Below, piece after piece: positions 34,081 to 55,320 of a stretch of 64,000 nt of DNA. The notes beneath the pieces were generated by a model that was not told the DNA's origin, made no database searches, and worked only from the letters and a program-made list of their open reading frames with translations. Within the stretch, counting starts at the first letter, position 1. Every line of letters starts with the position of its first letter. The stretch is from NCBI RefSeq assembly GCF_042242105.1, contig NC_092032.1, forward strand, positions 16,293,915 to 16,357,914, in the 5' to 3' direction. Both the position numbers and the translations under genes were made by a program. Source of the stretch: Pempheris klunzingeri (lineage: Eukaryota > Chordata > Actinopteri > Acropomatiformes > Pempheridae).

Positions 34081-35008
34081 AGCTGTCTGGGCCCAGCGAG
34101 TTGTAGCCACATTGCGAACAAAGTTACATTATTTTGGAAGAAATACAAGGAATTGTTGAGCCATTTTGCCCGGAAAGACGTTTGCTACTTTTGTACCATG
34201 CGGTGGTAAGAGGGAGCAACAACCCGGCGGGATACGTGGAGGCAGACGTGCTTTTTTTCAATGCTTTTAGTTGCATTGAACTCCAACGCAAGGAGAAAAG
34301 AAAGCTAGCTGGCTAAGGCGCTAGCGGCTAGCTGGCTGGCTAGCTAGCGGCGGCTACTCAGCCAACTCGTGTGCTATTCACTTCCTTGTTGCACATTGGA
34401 GAGTGATGGAAGGCGAGAAGAAGTTTGTGAGAGGGAGACGGAGTTTTTTACTTCCACTTTAACATCATCTGGTTCATGGATTTACGTGCTTGCACGAACC
34501 GCAACATTTCGGAACAACTGGATTTTAAATTCAGAGGCGCTTTGGGCCTGTGCTTTGACCATGAAATGGAATGCGACTGTCTAGCTGTACAGAGTTAGCA
34601 ATCGGAGGCTAGCTGGCTAAACCGACTACCATTAGCTAGCCGATCTGGGAGATGTCCGTCCTGGAGTACAATGGTTGAGCATCAACTGTCTGTAGAGCTA
34701 AACACCATAGTCTGGATTTTGTATGACGGAATCTGCGGGCATCAAGTGTCATGATTCACCGTCTAGGGTAACTCACTTTTTTCTGGAGCCTCGTACAAGC
34801 TAGCTTTGCAATGCTAATGTTAAGCTTGTGATTTGGCTAGCTAGCTAGCTGACTCTCTAATTGTGAATTTGCTGTAACGATAGCTAACTAGCCTGTTACA
34901 CAGTTAGCCCAATGTTTTGTTCCACAACACAGCAAGGAACATAGCTTATAGGCAAAGTATATAATATAAAGATAATTCTCGTGGCTGTAGGGTTTATTTA
35001 GTAGATAA
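34081..35008 (+). promoter_or_regulatory. cdk13: cdk13 promoter / 5' UTR region
   Basis: G+C and CpG content rise from about 34000 (GACGTAACCACTGATCTGG, CCCGGCGGGATACGTGGAGG). A GCTAGC-rich cluster covers 34305-34890. The cdk13 start codon at 35009 is preceded directly by an in-frame TAA (35006-35008), so translation cannot begin farther upstream within the same exon. Whether the 5' UTR is one exon or spliced cannot be decided by eye. Confidence 0.55.
34305..34890. repeat. GCTAGC-rich cluster upstream of cdk13
   Basis: Contains GCTAGCTGGCT, GGCTGGCTAGCTAGCGG and GGCTAGCTAGCTAGCTGA along with many single GCTAGC or GCTAAC words. GCTAGC is its own reverse complement, so the cluster is symmetric on both strands. 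It resembles the cluster at the rala promoter. Confidence 0.65.
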
Positions 35009-42112
<7,104 letters not shown>

Positions 42113-42927
42113 AAGACTGGAAATATGAAATGGCAGTTTGTAACAATGGACGAAACGCCAGAGGACTCAGCTCTGTGGCTGAAGCCGCTCAGGCCAGACC
42201 AGACGGATCTGGAGATGCACACTCAGTTTGTAATAACTTAAATCTGTGTAAGGCATTGTATTCCTCCTCAGTCTGGAATGTGGAGTCTCTTGCAGAAGGA
42301 CAGCTGAATAACACCGGAGGAGCTTTTCTTGCTCATACCATTTTCATATTTTTTTGTAAACTATTCTGCTGTCTTTTAAATTAAACTTTTACCTTTTTTG
42401 AGTGTACATTTATCAGGCCGGGTAAATTTTAAATCTCTACCTTAGCCTTTCTGTAATTGCTCCAGGGCAGACTAGTATTAATGTTTTGCACTACTGACTG
42501 AAGTAGGCGGAAACTATTTTAGCTATGAAAGGAAATGTGCTTCATCTGCACAGTTAGGAGTATGACCAGTAATGTAGTGTCCTTCTTTTATGGCCATGAT
42601 TATGTTGAAACAACGATGGCTCAGTTGATTGGGTTGAAGGCTTAGGTATCAGCACAGGGAGCTATTTGAGGAAAAGGACTGGTCCAGACAAACTGGTAGC
42701 ACTTGGACGACTCCAGCAAATCTGATCTGACTTCGTGGAGAAAGGCTGTTTTCACTTTAAATTCCACATGCCTTTTTGCCAATAGGTGTTGTAAAATCAT
42801 AAGCAGAACAAAACCACACGTAACCCCAGTTCAAAAAGAAAACTGTCTTTTTTTTTTTTTTTCTTTTTTTTTTTGTACTAAAATGATTTTGTCCCTCTCC
42901 CTCCTCCTTTGGCAAATGTTTATTAAA
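42113..42927 (+). terminator. cdk13: cdk13 3' UTR with poly(A) signal candidates
   Basis: After the TGA at 42110-42112 the first good signal is ATTAAA at 42380-42385 inside an A/T-rich stretch. A second ATTAAA lies at 42922-42927, after a long T tract (42849-42874). Either could define the transcript end. No AATAAA is seen nearby. Confidence 0.45.
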
Positions 42928-44833
42928 GAAATGCCAACAACGAATCAGTCTGTTTGCTTACTACAAGTCTTGTTTAACACACATTGTAAATGACCAGCCA
43001 TGTCCTCATAGAACACACCACTGGATGGCAGTGTCATGTCGAGTATTAACACACTCACTCTCCTGCTCATTGCAACAGATGAATATGGTTTCTGTGATGC
43101 AGATTGACATTCAGTGCTGCAACTGTAGTGGAACGCACTCACTTGTAAGTCTCACTCAAAACCAACAGACTGTAGCAGCCATGATTTCTCTGGCGCTAAA
43201 TCTTGACACTCCGAGCGTATACGCCATTCATAAGATGACAAGCTCCTTGAGTCAGTCGGCATAATGCAAATAGACATTTTGGCTGTATTCTTGGCAGGAA
43301 AACCCTTATCGTTTTAAAAAGACACTGCCAGGTTAGTACCGCAGAGACTCTTTATCAAGGGAGACATGGCCGAGGAGATAGCAGCGCACATCAAGTTTCA
43401 GACAACCAATATACAACCTCAAATACAGATACAGAGCAGTGCGACTGTCGGGAAGAAAGAAAATGTTCCAGTGGCAGACAGCTCCCAGTGGAGTCAATCT
43501 TCAAGCACTTAAACTCATGCTTTGAACCTAATGGAAAACAGTTTTGCAGAGATCACAAACCAGTCCTCCTGAATGCTCCCTCTTATTGCCAACTTTGTTA
43601 AAAAATTTTACTGTATGTCAGCAGAGGTTTTTGCACTTTTCACCCAATTCAAATCAAATCAGAAGTGTTGTTCTCAAATAAAATCCAGCTTTTTTAAAAC
43701 ACCTTGCACATGTTCAAAAGAAATGACACTTTCAATGCCATTTTATTATAAAGAACGAGTGTGTGATACAACTCATTGATCATAAGGTGTCCACATACTC
43801 TTATAAGATTATATCAGGTTAACACAGACTATTTTAAGTAAAAGACAAAAGAATTCAAAGATGGAAATTAAATTCCTGTCCTATCAGGTTCAATTGAGTA
43901 TCATTAAAAAGCTCCACAGTGTCAGTCCACTCCATTTGACTACATTCAGTAGGATTCAAGTGCAAGGACTTGTCAAATGTTCAAATATCGGTAATTGCCT
44001 TTTAAATAGGCATGAAAGGCTGCCTAACTGACCTTAAATGCTAGAACACACTACATGAAAGTAGTAGATTTGTTAAACAAAAAAACTGGAGGCTCAAATG
44101 GCAGAAGCATCATCCATTGTGTATTCTGCATGCAGCTGAACAGAGGCACAGGAAGAGACGCACATCTGTCCTTTGTTTTAACTGCATTCCCACATCTGAA
44201 TTTGCCACACGTCACATTGCTGGTGATGAATAAGTGATTATCTCAGAGGGATTCCGCTCTGCAAAGCTAATTCAGAACGTGGATGGCAGCTAGTCTGTGA
44301 TTAATATGGCGTGGATGATGGATTGCTGAAAATTTACGGTAGCTTCAGTGAGACTGGCGGCATCATATTTTTCGTGTGAGCGATTGAAACAACAGTGAGT
44401 AAAATTTAAAGGGAACATGAGACGTAGGGGGAGGTTTTTATCCACAGCACCACCAGTCACTCTTTGTTTGTTTTTTAAAGTCCTACTTATCAATTATGTC
44501 ACATTAAGTGAAACTCACCATGGATTTTTGGTCGGCCCCAAATGTTAACAAGATCTTTGACATTTTAGCATCACATTAATTGAAAACAAGGTCCAAACAT
44601 CTCACCAGTTCAAAAATCCCTCAAGCAAAAAAAACAGAGGCTTTGCACAGGTGGGCTAATTACAGCAGTCACATGACTTCCTGCCAGGTAACAAAAAAGG
44701 AAGTCTGTGAATCCTCATCTACAAAATCCAAGGAATAAAACCAGCAGTATTTAAACTCTTATACCCTGAACGCTTCTTAAAAGCAGCTACATTTTTACTA
44801 CTTGAAAAGATTCTATGTGCAGAGAGCTTGATT

Positions 44834-45170
44834 TGAAGCTAACAACAGCAGCTGGTTAGCTTAGCTTAGAATAGGCTACATTCTGGAAACCTGGGAAAGA
44901 GTCCAAAGGTAACAAAATCCACCTTTAACACCTTTAAAACTCACTAATTAATGTGTTATATCTTGTTTGCCAAACCCACACTAAAATGTAAAAGTTAAAC
45001 CTTTGGTCAAAGCTAGGCTAGCTGTTTCTCTGTGCTAAGCTAAGCTAAGCTAACTAGCGGCTGTTGTTAGCTTCATATTTACCCATACAGACATGACAGC
45101 AGCATCTATCTTCCAAGTTGACTCAGCAAAAAAAGCAAATACACTTATTTCCTAAAATTATTCCTTTGAT
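44834..45170. repeat. GCTTAGC repeat family, copy B (fold-back arrangement)
   Basis: The left half (from GAAGCTAACAACAGCAGCTG, then GGTTAGCTTAGCTTAG, TCCAAAGGTAACAAAATCCA and ACTCACTAATTAATGTGTTA) is in forward orientation. The right half (GGCTAGCTGTTTCTCTGTGC, TAAGCTAAGCTAAGCTAA, TTAGCTTCATATTTACCC) is in reverse orientation. The unit is therefore an inverted pair of the same sequence, like a foldback/MITE-type element. Confidence 0.65.
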
Positions 45171-45685
45171 TGAAGCCATTCAGTGGTGTTTTTAATGAGT
45201 GCACATTTCAAACTACTGGAAATATGTTTTTTACAAATAATTTCAGACATATTTCCCTAAAAAATTTGTCTTAATGTAAGACACCATTAGTGTTTTAAAT
45301 TAACCTCTGTCGGCTTCAGTAAACCTTTGGCGCACCCGGCAGATTTAAGAGGTTAAGAGGAGCAAACTCCATCTGGCAAGGGAATGAAAAGGTCAGTAGG
45401 ATTGTTTGTGCTTTGTATTTTTTATGTTTCTTTTAAAGAAGATAGCCACTTAAGTAATGTCGGGATTAGAATAACAAATGCAGATGGGTTGAATTTTTCT
45501 TTTTTTAGGTAAGCGTGGTTGCACAGAGGAGCACTCTGACAGGAAAATTGGCAAAAAGCAAAAGAAAAAAAGCTTAACAAAACTGTCTCATCACATAATT
45601 GGTCACAGCATGGTTCCTCTTTTCTGCTGTATGACAGTGTTTTCAAAGTCCTGGTTAGTTCCTATCAGTCTCCCACTCTTTGTCA

Positions 45686-45686
<1 letters not shown>

Positions 45687-45721
<35 letters not shown>
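45687..45721. repeat. (AC)n microsatellite
   Basis: Pure AC dinucleotide run of about 17 units. Confidence 0.95.
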
Positions 45722-45722
<1 letters not shown>

Positions 45723-45874
45723 TTGTGTTACTATGCTTGTGAAGGCCTTAAATTGTCTAGATTCATTCACTAACTATATGCCTAACCTTAAGCCTCTAAA
45801 AAAAACAAGGATCAGCAAAATGTCACACACACTTAACTTTAGCACACATGCACATAGCAGGTCTTTGAGGTGCA

Positions 45875-45876
45875 TG

Positions 45877-45903
<27 letters not shown>
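45875..45903. repeat. (CA)n microsatellite
   Basis: Pure CA run of about 14 units, 150 bases from the previous AC run and in the same orientation. Confidence 0.95.
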
Positions 45904-45907
<4 letters not shown>

Positions 45908-48117
45908 TCTAACAACTGTACTGCCCTCTTGAAGCACAGTGTGGTGCTGAAGGACTGAAATGAAGGCCGTGAAAATGAGAAGCATCTCAATCCATCAACC
46001 AGATTCCATAAAACTCGGAAAACTGAAAATTATGACCAAGATATACCTTTCATCCTTGAACCAACGCCTATAAATATGGACACATGCCCATTAATAGTGA
46101 AGCTGACAAGTAGAGCTGACAGAGTGAATTCATTTTTAGTTGAATGCCTTAAATGGATGAGGGAGCTGCTGGAGAGCTGGAGACTTTCTTTAACTTCTTT
46201 AGCTGCTGGCTCTTGTTGAAAGTGGAACGTGGCCAATTTCATTATGATCTGCAAGCTTATCATATAGTTGGCTAATCAGAGATTTACCTCAACATGCGCT
46301 TGTTAACTCATTCCAAGGTGGCTTGAGGACAGGAAGAGGCGCTACCTGTGGTAACTGTTGACAGTCAAATGGGGGAGGAAAATAATTAGGAGTTAAGGAT
46401 GATTTATGGAAGAATTAATGTGCTGACTTTGAATTAACCTTTGAGATTTTGCAGTAACTGAACCATAATGTGACCCACAGTGCATCGCTGCGCCTCGGGC
46501 CATGCTGCTCCTTGAAGAGGTGAGTCAGCTGAACTAATGGCTGTTTAATGGCCACCAGTCAGACGTTGTTTCTTTCTTTTTTGTAGGCATGTGCGTGTAA
46601 AAAAAAAAAAAGAAAAAGAGCAAAACGGAAATGCATGCAGCCGACATTTTTAGATAATGTTTTGTTTACAATATTTGGTTTTTCTTTCTGAGTGATTTCC
46701 TCCTGGGGTTCTGTTCAAAGTAAGTTTTTAATTAAAATGTAAAATCTAAAAGTAGTGGCAGTGAAACAATAGTCAGCCAGTCTTCCACATGCATGCACAG
46801 CAAAAACTTTCGTGGTATACGCCTGCTGCATATTATTTAAATCCTATTTAAATAAATTATTAAATGTATTATTTAAATGAATCCCAACCATAGCGTTACT
46901 ACATTACAGGGTTTTAATCTCTCTAAACGAGTGGGTGCTTTTTAAAGACTCTGCATTAACTGTGTAATTTCAGAGATAGTGATTTACTTAATATTCACTG
47001 AATGAGGAGAGAGGAAAGCCTTCAGAGCCGATCAATCATGATGGAGTGTTTAAGGGCAGCTATTCCGTCCCGCTGCTGTGTATCAGGTCTGTGTGTTCAG
47101 TGGCAAGGTGACACTCTAAAGGTCACGCTGTGCTGACCTTTACTGTGCTATAGTCACGCATGGTGGCAGAGATTGGTCATTGGTCAGTGAAAGCATCACC
47201 TCATGGAGACATCGTGTGCTTGATCTCCACGAGTGTCAATAGCTGCTGATTTCTTATGCACATGTTCATCTTTGGTTCCTCCCTCCCACTGTTAGACATG
47301 GCCTCACCTTCTCCCTGACATCCCCATTAACTCCAACCATGTAGACAAAGGGCGCTCCAATCATTTATAGCAGATATGACCCATAAATGTCATGCTCAGC
47401 TTCACTTCACACCTTACCTTTGACATGTGAGGTCAGGCTCCAGTAAGTCATTATGAAAGTGAATCTTGTCCTGCCAATCTGTACCAACCGTCTTGACCCG
47501 TGGACTTCTTTCAGAAGGGCACATTAGAGCTAATTCAGAAAGTTTGACTTCATGAAGCTTAAAAAGACAAAGCACGTCTGCACCGTGGAACCAGTTCTTC
47601 CATGTTTGCACTGAGAGCTGTTTGCACCTCACAAAAGCAGCATTAATGAATTAGGAGACTGGTTGAATTATGAGATTGTTTAAGTGCTGCCATCTTTTTA
47701 CCCCTCTGTCTATACACAAACGTATACTGATCAACACAAAGGATAATGTATAATTACACATCAGATATTTAAAGCCAGAGTATGTAACTTTTATTAAACA
47801 GCAGTCACTGTGGCCACAAGTGACAGTTACAGGATAATGGCACACTGAATTCTCCTACATTTCCCAGGATTCTCTTGGGTTCATTGATTTAAAGATGTCG
47901 TCAAATGAACCAACATGTAGTGTAACCGTAGCACAACTTGGTCTTAATTTCCGAAAACTGACTCAGTGATTTATACGAGAACAACAACATCTAAAGTAAT
48001 CTAGCTTTGGATAACATTAGCCACAGTAACCTACTGGTCAGAACTCAGGCTCTAGCCAGGGTCCAAAATTAACTTGGTCTAAATGCCAATGGCTGGCAAA
48101 CTGAAAAACAATTTTCA

Positions 48118-48250
48118 ATTGACTGAAAGGATTAATCAATTAATTGATTAGTTAATTGATAGAAATGTAATTGGCAACTATTTTTATAATTGTCATTTGT
48201 CATGTAAAAACATTTCATTGCTCTGAAACATTGTGCAGGCGTCACTTTGA
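48118..48250 (+). repeat. Diverged interspersed repeat (ATTAATCAATTAATTGATTAG type)
   Basis: GATTAATCAATTAATTGATT followed by TAGAAATGTAATTGGCAACT and ATTTTTATAATTGTCATTTG matches, by memory, a common fish repeat that reads GATTAAT..TTAATCGGCAACTATTTTGATAAT. The ends are not sharp and no coding capacity is present. Class unassigned. Confidence 0.5.
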
Positions 48251-51200
48251 GTAATTGTGATGACATTTATCACTATTTTCAGAAAACAATCATTGCACCA
48301 TTTACATTTGTCTTTGAAAGAATACAAAAATAGCCAAAATAGTGATGAACTCTTGCTGGTCGCACATTCTTCCTCCACCAGGAATGAAGTATGGATTGGG
48401 AAATACACATACATGAAATACCAGACTGACTGTAGAATGAATAGAAGCATGCTTGCATCCACGGTAATGTGATGATGCAGTAATACAGCTGACAGCATGT
48501 ACGAGGCCTCATAAATTCACTGCACAGCAACAACACCTATGCATGTATTGGAAGTGGATCAGATGATTGATCATAGATCATCTCGTTTTCTCATGGCTAT
48601 GTGATTTTTGTTTTGCTGCCAGTGGAAGCACGATGTGTTGTAGTGATGAGAGAGGGAGTTTGTGATGAAGTAGCTTCAGCAACAAGTCAGTGGTTACTGA
48701 CCTCATTTATGTCATTAGCCGACGTAGAATTTTATTTGCACTTCATTGATTATGAATTTAACTTATCATTTGTAAATAACTCTGTAATTATGACTATATT
48801 TTTGTACAGTACTTTCAGAGAGCGGTGGGTCTGACTGCAGTAGTGATTGGTTGTACTATTGATGATCTGCTACTGTATTTACTGTATGATTCTATGGATC
48901 AGTGAGTTTCTGCTCAGAATAGAAAGAAGCAGTGACAGCAGCAGTAATGGCAGCGTTTTGTCAAAATGTGAAGTCTGTGTGTTCATTTATCGCTGCAATT
49001 TGTTTTCTTTTAATGAAATGTTTTTAAAGGATTATAGTAAATCGTGTTTGCAGAGTGGACAGTTTAATGCTGTCATATCAGTTAATCCCTTGCTTTAGGC
49101 CATGTAAACTCTCATATCTCCAAGGTGAAACAAAGCTAGATGATCTGTGACAAAGGCTACAACAGTTTTTATAAAGCAACTTCCCCCATATTATGGCTGT
49201 CCAAGCCGTAACAAAAACAATCTCCAGAGCCATTAACGTAAATTGCGTAAGCAAACAGAACTGCTTTTCCATAAATGTGGAGAGAAATATGAAATCAAGC
49301 GTGAAATGTGAGAGCTGCAATCCAGAGAATTATTGTGTCTCAAATTGAAATGGCGTAGTGGCATGGATACAAAACAGGCAACCACTATGACAGTTTAAAG
49401 GTCGATAAGTCAATAAGACATCTTGTTTATGATTCATTGCTTGCTCTGTAGATTAAGCCTTGCCCAAATACTGCGTACTCCAAGCTCAGCAGTTCTGTTT
49501 ACCATACTGTAAAACCTTGACACTGCACTGGAAGAGATATTTATACAGTAAGTCTACAGTATATCCTGTTCTGTGGCTTGTTTCTCCACCGGCTCCTGCA
49601 GAAACACACTGTTCTCATGTTGAGTTTAAGTGTAAATTCAAAGTGAATATGCTGAAGATGAACCGCTGACATCTTCCTGAGCAAACAACCTGTCAGAGGA
49701 AAACATACCACCTCACACCAAGGACGCATATTTACCTGGAGGGGAAACTCACCCACAAACTCTTGAACCCGTCAGGATGGAGAAATGAAACAGTTTGGAG
49801 GTGGTTGTTTATGAAAAAGTAAAATACAACAACAGTGATGACGACTGACACTTTTTAGGGAATATTCCATCATGCTGAGGGAAAGAATTCAAATACATTC
49901 ATGATGTTTTTTTCTAAAAATAGCTGTGTCAAAATGATAACACGGCATATGTATGCTTACATTTCATACATTCAGCCAGCAGGTGAGAAAACAAGAAAAA
50001 AAGCAATGGGCAATTAATCGAAAATAAAACTGATGTAATTTCACAACTCACAGCAATATTTTATACGAAGTGTGAAATCAGCACAGCAGTATAATTCAGG
50101 TGGGTGATGATCAGATCCAGCTAATGCAAATAGATTAAAAATGTCCAACATATAACCAGTATCATGTTCAGTTTCCAGCGTTTATAACAAACCTAATTTC
50201 ATGAAAATTGGTTCAGAATTAGATGAGATTGAGTTGAGAGTGATCTTCACATCTCCAACGTGGCGGCACGGACGCACATCGTATGAACAAGCGTGGTATC
50301 TACGCTTCTATACCTGTGGTTGGACACACTGCCTGGTAAACACCAACATCTTTCCAACTCCATGCCCCCAGCTGCAGCACAGGATTTCTGGTAAGATTGT
50401 ACAGTCTCAAGTGATGTCACTTTGAGTATTCTTTTCTCAGAAACAGACAGAATCTATTATATAACTGTTTTCAAACACTGTGTAATATTCCCATGAGGGC
50501 CCTTTGTGGGGCACAGTTCCCAGATTTCCCAGTGGAGTAGAGTCTCGCACTCATCCTTTTTCCTGAGGGATGAGGGTGAATCTTGAAGACACAATTGTTA
50601 TCAAATTAAGGCCCACGCCTGCAGTTCTGTTTGGAGATATATCATTTTTTCAAGCAATAATCAGAATGTCAGGTGGGCAGAAAGAGCAGACATTTGATAT
50701 AATGCAAAACAATCCACATTCACACACATAGCAGGTAAGTCCTTAGACAGAAAACAGTATCTCAAAAAGAGTGTTTGGATTCCATTAGGGAAGCCACTGT
50801 TCCAACCTCATTATGTTTGCCTGTGAATCATGCAGCAGTAAGGGCTTATGAGTTTAGGTTGCAGGTAAATGACTGCCCTTAGGTTGGTCTTTGAATGTAG
50901 AGGCTGATGTGAAGCAGGGTAATTAGAGTACGTAGAACACAAATAGGGGTCCCTGTTCCAGTGTCCTTGTTCTTTCTAATCATATCACTACATTATGTAT
51001 CACTTCATGAAGTGTGTTTCTTTTCGCCGCAACTTCTCCTCCCAAGAAGACCTGATTTGACTTGGCATTTGAGTGGTTAACTACATCAGGCGCATTGCCA
51101 ATTTATCTGAAGTTCTGGTGTGTGTTCACAGACTGTTGAGCTGATGAACGTTCCCTTCTGAATCACAAATATCTTCCGCTGTCTTCAAAATGAAAATTAT

Positions 51201-54200
51201 TGGTACCAGTGAGGCCGGAGGGGTGAACGCTGTCTGCCCTCATTACTGGAACTGCTTTTTCCATGAAACAAAATGTGCCTATTTGCATCCTTTGTCACCC
51301 GTGAGTTCGCAAAAGTTCATTTATGCTGCTCAAGGTTTTACTTAAGGTTGATTGGAGCAGAGTTTCCATTCAGTCTTCAATCAAGAAACAAAAACAAGAT
51401 GTGTTTTTTTCACGGCCTGCCTCTGCGGCAGGCAAGTTTTTTGGTTGCCACTCAGACATTTTTATCTGCTTTTGAAATCTATGTCAATTCTGTAGTCAGA
51501 AAACCATTAAACCAGTGCAGAAGAAGAAGGCGCAACAATATGACGCACTTAAAAGAGCATCAAAGACAATGTAGAGATATGACATTTCTGTTTTAATTTC
51601 AGGGAGATTTCAGACCCATCTATTTAAGTTAGCTAATAAATCAAGCTGTCAGACAAAATGTATGTCAGATTGTTATTGTTGATAAAGTATGCGTCTTTTT
51701 AATTGATTGGTGAACTTCGACTGTCAGTCAAAATGAGAAAGCTTCTATGGCGAATAGCGTTGCTGAATTGTAGCAGTTGAAAGCGATTTTCAGCTCTATC
51801 CAGTCACGCGCTAACCTTCCTGAATGTGTCTTTCCGATGTGAGTTTTCCCCTCTCCGCCAAAGTGATGGCCACTGCCTACAATTTACCCGTATTTGATGG
51901 TTGATTTGGTGGCAAGTGCTGGTAGCTCCAGTAGGGTTGGTAAAGGAAGCGGAGCATAACAAATGGTTACTGGCATAACCAGGCATTAAACCTGAGATGT
52001 GTTTTAAATCCTGGGGCCATTTTTTAGCGATGTGTAGGATTAAGGGAGAAACTTGTAGCAACATTGAATGCTATAACAATATAAAGTAGCATCCATTGAA
52101 GCTCAAATACTATGATTAAGATGTAGTTTATTGATAGTGAGACTTTAAAAGGAGGAACATATAACACATTTTGTTCCCTTTATTATGTTCATTTAAAGAC
52201 TAAGAGTTCGTTAGCCATTGTAAGTGAGAACTTTTTGCTAAACTGAATGGTAATGGTAATGTGCACAGAATACTTGTGCAGGCCCAGCGGTCAATGTTTT
52301 AATCAAAGAGTTTATTTGTAATGGGTGTAAGATTTTAGATAAATGGTGGGGAGGGATTGTACGCCTTGTGTATTGGTAGGATTACTATAACGAGAACTAG
52401 CAAACCTGTAGCCCTGCTTATGAGTCATTTATGACCCTGTATGGTTTTCTGCTGTAATAGCACTTTGTGTGGAGTGCTGAGATGAGGACAAACTGTATAT
52501 TTAGTGTTCGGCCCAGTCTCTCGCAGTGTGATTAATGAGCATACAGACAGACAACCAGGGTGCATTCTAATCACCCACAAGGACAAAGAGTGATGGAGAG
52601 AGACAGAGAGTGTGAAAAAAGCCTCCTTACTAATGGCTCCAGCAGCCTGCAATTTCAGGAGAATTAACTGAATCTGTAAAAGGAAAATTCCACACTAATG
52701 ATCATAAAGATAACACTCTCATACATTAACAAACACTTGCCCTTGGACAATTCGGTCTCGTTCTCGTAAAAAATAAACAAATAGGCGAAAGGGAGCAATA
52801 TTGTGGTCTAGCAAATCATTATGAGATAATATCTTGACCTGTTCAGTTACAGGACATCTCTAACATGATTGCAAGTTTAGTTCATTATCTGAATTTCTCA
52901 AAACATGTTTTTATTTATTTATTTTTCATAAATACGATGCTCTTCTTAACACACTGTTGAGCAAAACAAGTTCATTTTTGACCTTGCAAATAGAAGCTTG
53001 ACACACAAAAAATGTACCTGAAGTAAAAGGTAAATTTTTTTTGGTTTTTCCAGAGCTTTCAACTACATTTTGCAGACTTCACTCGTGAACAGAGTTTGTT
53101 GTTGTATCAGAAATTTTCTTCTTCTTTGAACACCTAAAAAGAGGATTTTGTTGTTTTTAATATAATAACACAGATGCACCTCTCTTTACACAGTAGACAG
53201 TAATATGATAATATGTTAATGTAGATCTGCCTTTCTGTACATTTTATTCATCGTGATATACATTTAACAGTAGTCATTTTTTACATTGTTGATAAAAAAA
53301 TTTATTGATTAATGCCATTTTAAACTTAACTTAATTTAATTCTGTTGGGATTAACAAAGTGCTATCATGTTTATTTGATCTTATCATATTTTTCAGTGCC
53401 TTATCCTTAATTTAGCTGATCGACATGCACCCAGCCTCCACAATATTTCCAAGCCAGTTTTCCCATAATAGTCAGAATTACTTTTCAGGCTCATTCACTC
53501 TCAATGACTCCAACATGGCACAGTAAACAACAAGAGCTGCTTTCAATCACATTTTCCAAAGCTGCAGCAGAAAACCAATATCAGGTTATACATTTGAACA
53601 TTTTGAAAAACTCAATTTCAAATTAATGTGCACATTTGGGAACGCAGCAAGAGCCAAAGGCATCTTACTTCCAGTTTCTGCCTCCATGATTTCCCATATT
53701 TTTTTTTTCGTGCTCCAAGACAAATATTCTACTGTCAGTCATAACCCAGTGAAGCCAACCGACAAATCAAAAGCAGGATGCTTCCACTAGCTGTAATCTG
53801 CAGAATAAATGCAAAATAAAGCATTATAGTATAAAAACAACTCAAAATGAGTGCCCTCTTACTTACTGTAGGGAAGAAAAAATATTTAAAGCATCATTTA
53901 GATGGGGGAAACACTCTAATGCAATGCAAATCAGGATAAGGGTGCACCAAATCTGAAGAAGTAACCCTCAAATCATGCTGGAAATGTCCTGAAACAACGT
54001 TGGAAATGTTCAGTATTGACACTAGGATAGTAGTTTTGACGGCATGACTATATTTACAACCGAGAAACCATGGTTAAAAGTTAAAATGCATTGTTCAAGA
54101 AAGATATCCCAAGTTGTGTCTCTAAATTTGCGCAACTAGTCCGAATTTACAGTCTTGAGATATGTTTCCATTATGATGTGCATCGGTCGCCATCTGTTCT

Positions 54201-55320
54201 GTAAAATTAAGACTAATTTAATGGCAAATACACTGAATCTGTACTTTGTTACTAGTATTAGAAATAATAACTCCCCCACTCTCTGTTTATCTCCTTAATA
54301 AAAATTAGAAATTGAAACTGTTCCGAGCGGCGAAGAAGTTTCAGGTTTCCGAATCTCTTTCATCACTCCTTTTTGCTCCCAATGAAAATTGAGTGTCCAT
54401 GTGTGGGATGTATTGCCAAAAGTCACCATAGATTTAGGTGATGTATCTGCTGTCACTTTGTGCATTAACGCCCTGACCTTTTCTTCCTATTTCAGAAGCA
54501 ATGTGGCCCAAGCTGGTAAGAAAGATGGATACATGGAGGATGAAATCTGTCACAAGCAAAGAAATTGAGCAGGCTGGCGCTTCACTGTGATGGTAACACA
54601 TATACACCACTGCAATGGGACTCCAACTACCACATGCTATCACACAAACCAGTAATATAGTGGAGTTGCATGAGAAAATGGACTTGAAGTGATCTGGAGG
54701 AACAAGAACAGAAAGAGGAGGGAAACATTAAGGAATGAGTGAGGACAGTAAGAAAGAGTGAAAGGGATATGGGTTTTGCAGCGGAGGAAAAATGGACTCC
54801 TTCCTTCATTTGTGCTCTTTTGTCTGAGCTGTTACATAATAGATCAGGCCAGAATGTGGATTGATTACGTTGTCATTGCTAGTGTTATCCCCCTTTGAAT
54901 GAATTCAATATTTGATTCAGTTTGTTATTCATTCGCTTGATTCTTTGCGATGCCATTTGGTTCCACTGTCTCTGTCAATTCATCTTGTACCGTCTTCACT
55001 GTCATTAGCTGAATGCAATATTGAAGAACGGGCTCGTTTATAGGAATGGTGGACTCCGTTATTTAGACTTCTTATTTTGTTTTCACGTTTTCTATTTCAA
55101 ATAATCTTTCTGCATTGAAATGAACAAACTGTGCATTGCATTTTCAGTTTCTTCTACTTTACTTGAGTATTATACTTGACCTGCAACATCCTCATTGATG
55201 ATGTTACAGATTCAGAGCAGACATCCCACTGGAGTGGATGTGGCCCTGGACTTAACTACCCACAGTAACTGTATATGAAATATTTAAAATGAGCTTACAG
55301 TAAAATGCTGCTTATACAAA

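Noticed and set aside
42130..42384. 84-codon frame directly after the cdk13 stop
   Set aside because: It lies in the cdk13 3' UTR, ends at the ATTAAA region and has no family features.
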